48,596 nt of DNA, from NCBI GenBank assembly GCA_028280285.1, contig JANQMA010000019.1, forward strand, positions 1-48,596. Reading direction: 5' to 3'. Made by a program: the position numbers and the translations under genes. Shown here piece after piece: positions 48,125 through 48,596 of this stretch. The stretch's first letter is position 1, and every line of letters starts with the position of its first letter. This DNA is from Candidatus Omnitrophota bacterium (GTDB lineage: Bacteria > Omnitrophota > Gorgyraeia > Zapsychrales > Zapsychraceae). The notes beneath the pieces were generated by a model that saw only the letters and a list, made by a program, of their open reading frames with translations, ran no database searches and was not told the origin of the DNA.

Positions 48125-48210
48125 TAATTCTACAATCTGGGTGAATAAATGGAAATAGTTTTCTGTTTTAGATTGGGAGCTATCATTAATAATACTAATA
48201 AAAAGATTTA

Positions 48211-48239
48211 TTGAAAATTTGATTATATTTGTATATTAT
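48211..48239 (+). promoter_or_regulatory. Putative promoter of the mlaE-like gene
   Basis: TTGAAA (48211-48216), 17 bp, TATTAT (48234-48239), 43 bp before the start codon. The surrounding DNA is very AT-rich, so the match is only moderately informative. Confidence 0.45.
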
Positions 48240-48281
48240 ATACGTACTTAAGTTCAACAAAATAAGGATCTTACAACATAT

Positions 48282-48596
48282 ATGCTTCATCTCATTCAGG
48301 CACTGGGCAAAAATGCGATCTGCATCATTAGGGAATTAGGACGAATCGGCGAATTTTTAGGACGATCATTTTACTACACATTTCTTCCTCCCTATACATT
48401 CAACAGGATTGTCAAACAAATCTATTTCTTCGGTGTCAAAACCATTTTGGTTATTGTGCTGACAGGGTTATTTACAGGGATGGTCCTAAGCCTACAAGTG
48501 TATTATGTGCTAATACACTTCGGCGCCGAATCACAGCTTGGTTCGATCATAGCCCTTTCATTGATCCGCGAACTCGGGCCTGTGATTGCCGGGCTT
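48282..48596 (+). CDS. mlaE: MlaE-family lipid transport permease (5' part, runs off the window)
   Basis: The frame opens at ATG 48282 and continues for 105 codons to the last base without a stop. The visible part has an amphipathic start, FYYTFLPPYTFNRIVKQIYF, the membrane helix VKTILVIVLTGLFTGMVLSL and the MlaE signature SLIRELGPVIAGL. MlaE is the inner-membrane permease of MCE-type ABC systems that move phospholipids between the membranes of diderm bacteria. It should be about 250-260 residues when complete, and ATPase and MCE-protein genes would be expected beyond the window. AAGGATC lies rather far upstream of the start. Confidence 0.88.
   Translation, partial: MLHLIQALGKNAICIIRELGRIGEFLGRSFYYTFLPPYTFNRIVKQIYFFGVKTILVIVLTGLFTGMVLSLQVYYVLIHFGAESQLGSIIALSLIRELGPVIAGL

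Noticed and set aside
1-48596. tRNA, rRNA or prophage genes
   Set aside because: I saw no cloverleaf-like tRNA, no rRNA segment and no phage structural or lysis genes, though a dedicated scan was not possible.

Overview
The window is about 48.6 kb of moderately AT-rich bacterial chromosome, with almost every gene on the minus strand. One gene of about 22.9 kb fills nearly half of it. Giant secreted proteins, a PEP-CTERM protein, a GldA/F/G-type ABC transporter, c-di-GMP-type RNA control and several small toxin-antitoxin loci together suggest an uncultured diderm bacterium. My best guess is candidate phylum Omnitrophota (OP3), a group known for giant genes. That placement is inference from gene style, as no rRNA or phylogenetic marker is present. 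The first base coincides with the left end of an IS3-family element, and the last gene runs off the right edge.

Layout. 1-1282: IS3-type insertion sequence (orfA/orfB with a -1 slippery site). 1307-1943: higBA toxin-antitoxin with a strong promoter that appears to make a leaderless toxin mRNA. 2008-5048: a secreted 991-residue protein with three near-identical 79-residue transmembrane repeats. 5189-7016: two paralogous TM-helix-repeat (CmpX-like) channel proteins, the first behind a structured RNA leader with a terminator. 7288-9600: HEPN/MNT toxin-antitoxin pair and a Fic AMP-transferase. 9633-32614: the giant gene. 32759-35525: an MscS channel, a PEP-CTERM protein and a small secreted protein behind a recognisable c-di-GMP-I (GEMM) riboswitch with terminator. 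35666-39653: a tightly packed operon of response regulator, DsbA-like thioredoxin, ABC ATPase, ABC permease and GldG-like auxiliary protein. 39766-41358: glutamate-synthase-like FMN protein. 41446-42026: YoeB/YefM-type toxin-antitoxin. 42105-44967: inorganic pyrophosphatase, TVP38/TMEM64 membrane protein and mercuric-reductase-like flavoprotein. 45000-47830: TrmH-type RNA methyltransferase, AsmA-like protein and GT-C-like membrane protein. 47833-48060: small secreted protein. 48282 to the end: 5' part of an MlaE-type lipid transport permease on the plus strand.

The standout is the giant gene (about 7,618 residues). After a Sec-type signal peptide come an N-terminal domain shared with the 991-residue protein, a seven-bladed WD40 propeller, five 54-residue repeats, an HExxH motif, a Gln/Gly-rich coiled-coil region, a von Willebrand A domain with MIDAS residues and two complete-looking AAA+ ATPase modules. 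Four more propeller-like regions and three homologous alpha-solenoid units follow, separated by copies of one recurring linker domain. It resembles a secreted, rearranged midasin or MoxR/VWA machine in one chain. Both large secreted proteins also share a C-terminal motif, so they look like members of one modular family with conserved ends and variable middles.

Two promoter regions, for the giant gene and for the GEMM-controlled small secreted protein, carry a similar AT-rich element at nearly the same distance upstream of the -35 box. This hints at shared control of cell-surface functions. Intergenic regions are rich in palindromic repeats of at least two dispersed families, and one hairpin-type repeat seems to have been absorbed in frame into the giant gene.
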